Part shown: one piece after another, positions 62,789 to 64,000 of the stretch
How the letters are laid out: each line of letters opens with the position of its first letter
Numbering within the stretch: the first letter of the stretch is position 1
DNA from: Callipepla californica brunnescens
Lineage: Eukaryota > Chordata > Aves > Galliformes > Odontophoridae
Reading direction: 5' to 3'
DNA length: 64,000 nucleotides
Assembly (NCBI GenBank): GCA_023055505.1
Contig: JALIRH010000001.1
Coordinates: forward strand, 96,746,534 to 96,810,533
Program-made: the position numbers and the translations under genes
Notes under the pieces: model-generated
What the model saw: the letters and a program-made list of their open reading frames with translations, nothing else
Told to the model about the DNA's origin: nothing
Database searches by the model: none

Positions 62789-63472
62789 AAGTAGTTATTC
62801 TTTATTTGCTTACAAACATTTTAGGATTTCCAAGATCATTTCAAATTTAAAAATAACCAAAAGAACCATCTTTTCTTTCTCCTTCTCCTAATTCTAATTC
62901 TACTACAGGAAAGGTGCTTCTGTTTAACTCTCTTACTATGTTACTGAAAACAGATTCTTCTGTGAGAACGATGTTATAAATAATGAAATGCAAGCCTTCA
63001 CAAGAAAACAAAACAAAGTGAGTTACCAACAAACTTATAAGTCAAAATAGTTATTTCTATTAGCGAGAAATTATTTGGAGTACATAAATCAAAGAGACAT
63101 ATTATGAATAAAACTTTTAAGTCCCGTAATTTTGAACCTTTTTTTTTTATGGATGAAAAAATATTTTTGCCTCATGTTATTTTATAAATGTATAACTGCT
63201 CATGGAAAACAGAGCTGAGGATGAAATTCGCGAGACTTTTATCACTCTGCCTGCACATGAACAATGCTGATGAGGAACTTGCTCCCATTCACAGACACCG
63301 GTAACATTAGTAGGATTTACATTTACATGTTTCTGAATGCATCCCGATAGTCTAACACTGAACCTGAGAAAATTAGTCAAAAAAAAAAAGCCTACAAAAT
63401 TTTACATGAAATAATTAGTAATAACACATGGAAAACAGCTAAGGAGAATTCTGATGCAAGTATGTATTACCG
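62789..63472. other. Unique non-coding sequence
   Basis: No gene or repeat recognised beyond short A and T runs. Confidence 0.5.
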
Positions 63473-63500
63473 TCTTTCTTTCTCTCTCTCTCTTTTTTCA
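63473..63500 (+). repeat. (CT)n/T-rich short tract
   Basis: TCTT units followed by about seven CT units and a T run. Confidence 0.9.
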
Positions 63501-63559
63501 TCGTGCAAATTTTTCCTAGTCAAATATTAACCAATAAGTCTACATGGAAAAAAAAATTC

Positions 63560-63780
63560 AACTCTAAAACTGTTAAAATATAGCAATAGAATAAAAAAGT
63601 ATAATGCATATTTGCTATCCATGGTGCATTTTCTAGTAAAAATGCTTTGCAGTCTGCCGGCTTGTCAATCTTTAATAGAAACTCATCAATTATTTGTGGG
63701 CAGGAGATTGAAGCGGCTAATAGCTCAAATATATTCCTCCATTTCATTGCATCAGTAGCTCTAAATTAATGCCTGCATTT
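63560..63780. promoter_or_regulatory. Candidate conserved non-coding element
   Basis: Repeat-free block with CTTTGCAGTCTGCCGG, CATCAATTATTTGTGGG, GAAGCGGCTAATAGC and TAAATTAATGCC. Two CpGs survive within it. Enhancer-like texture, not testable here. Confidence 0.35.
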
Positions 63781-64000
63781 TCCCCCACTAAAATAAGTTA
63801 AAATAAATAAATAAATGAGGATGTAAAAATGTATATGCATCATTTGAATAAACAGTTAAGCATCACAGCACTCTGAAATAGAAATACGAGCCACAGAGCT
63901 TTTATTGTTGGACATATTCGTTAGAACGCAGAGTAAAAGGTAATTTCCTAGAAATCTGACTAATCCATATTAAAGTAATTTTCCAATATCAAAATTACTG
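63781..64000. other. Unique sequence to window end
   Basis: A short (AAAT)n-like run at about 63800-63815; otherwise nothing recognised. Confidence 0.5.

Noticed and set aside
1..64000. Endogenous retrovirus or LTR pairs
   Set aside because: No primer-binding site, gag, pol or env motif and no pair of long direct repeats were recognised. The CpG patch at 15.9 kb is the only weak solo-LTR candidate.
1..64000. CRISPR arrays, bacterial operons, promoters or terminators
   Set aside because: Avian CR1 content, AT-rich unique DNA and microsatellites show a vertebrate nuclear genome, and no spaced direct-repeat array exists.

Overview
This window looks like a non-coding stretch of a bird nuclear genome. 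It is AT-rich and CpG-poor, with no convincing protein-coding gene, tRNA, rRNA or CRISPR array. The organism call rests on the repeats: nearly every recognisable interspersed element is a CR1 LINE. These show the avian CR1 3' ends (reiterated ATTCTATGA-like or ATTCTGTGA-like octamers) and the reverse-strand phrase TTGGAAGGGACCT. CR1 copies of this kind dominate bird genomes. The copy at 27.1-27.8 kb resembles chicken CR1 subfamilies as I remember them, so a galliform or other neognath bird is my best guess; the species cannot be fixed from the sequence. There are no Alu, B1 or young L1 elements and no bacterial gene organisation. All open frames are short (179 codons at most), and the longest is part of a CR1.

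Layout. 0-9 kb: unique AT-rich sequence with two perfect hairpins (1.64-1.80 kb), a truncated CR1 (4.3-4.6 kb), a decayed palindromic repeat (5.45 kb), a block that looks like a conserved non-coding element (6.0-6.3 kb) and a purine tract (7.74 kb). 9-18 kb is the most repeat-rich part: a divergent CR1 (9.2-9.8 kb), three reverse-strand CR1 3' tails (13.0, 13.7, 14.2 kb), a CpG-bearing patch (15.9-16.0 kb), an (AC)n, and a 1.17 kb CR1 carrying the rear of the reverse transcriptase (16.4-17.5 kb). 18-28 kb: a second (AC)n, a 48-bp tandem repeat (20.1 kb), a possible conserved block (23.0-23.5 kb), a younger-looking CR1 (25.9-26.5 kb) and an internally deleted reverse-strand CR1 (27.1-27.8 kb).

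28-44 kb: mainly unique. It holds a 28-nt exon-like interval (30.17 kb), a CORE-SINE/MIR-like trace (33.1 kb), a possible conserved block (34.4-35.1 kb), an unidentified ORF-rich 2.5-kb segment (35.7-38.2 kb), an L1/Tx1-like reverse transcriptase fossil on the minus strand (40.2-40.7 kb) and a 14-bp perfect inverted repeat (43.8 kb). 45-47 kb: strand-asymmetric tracts, ending in 45 uninterrupted copies of AGAGG. 47-64 kb: unique sequence with candidate conserved blocks, two G-quadruplex motifs on opposite strands (52.44 and 62.75 kb), a short CR1 tail (57.2 kb), a 69-bp AT-rich palindrome (57.4 kb) and an archosaur-type inverted-terminal-repeat element (57.6 kb).

There is no evidence of genes working together. 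The simplest reading is a gene desert or the inside of a very large intron, with possible regulatory blocks between decaying retroelements. No clearly new biological system was found. The most unusual items are the L1-clade fossil in a bird-like background, the pure 232-nt purine repeat, the AT palindrome next to the inverted-repeat element, and the exon-like 28-nt interval.
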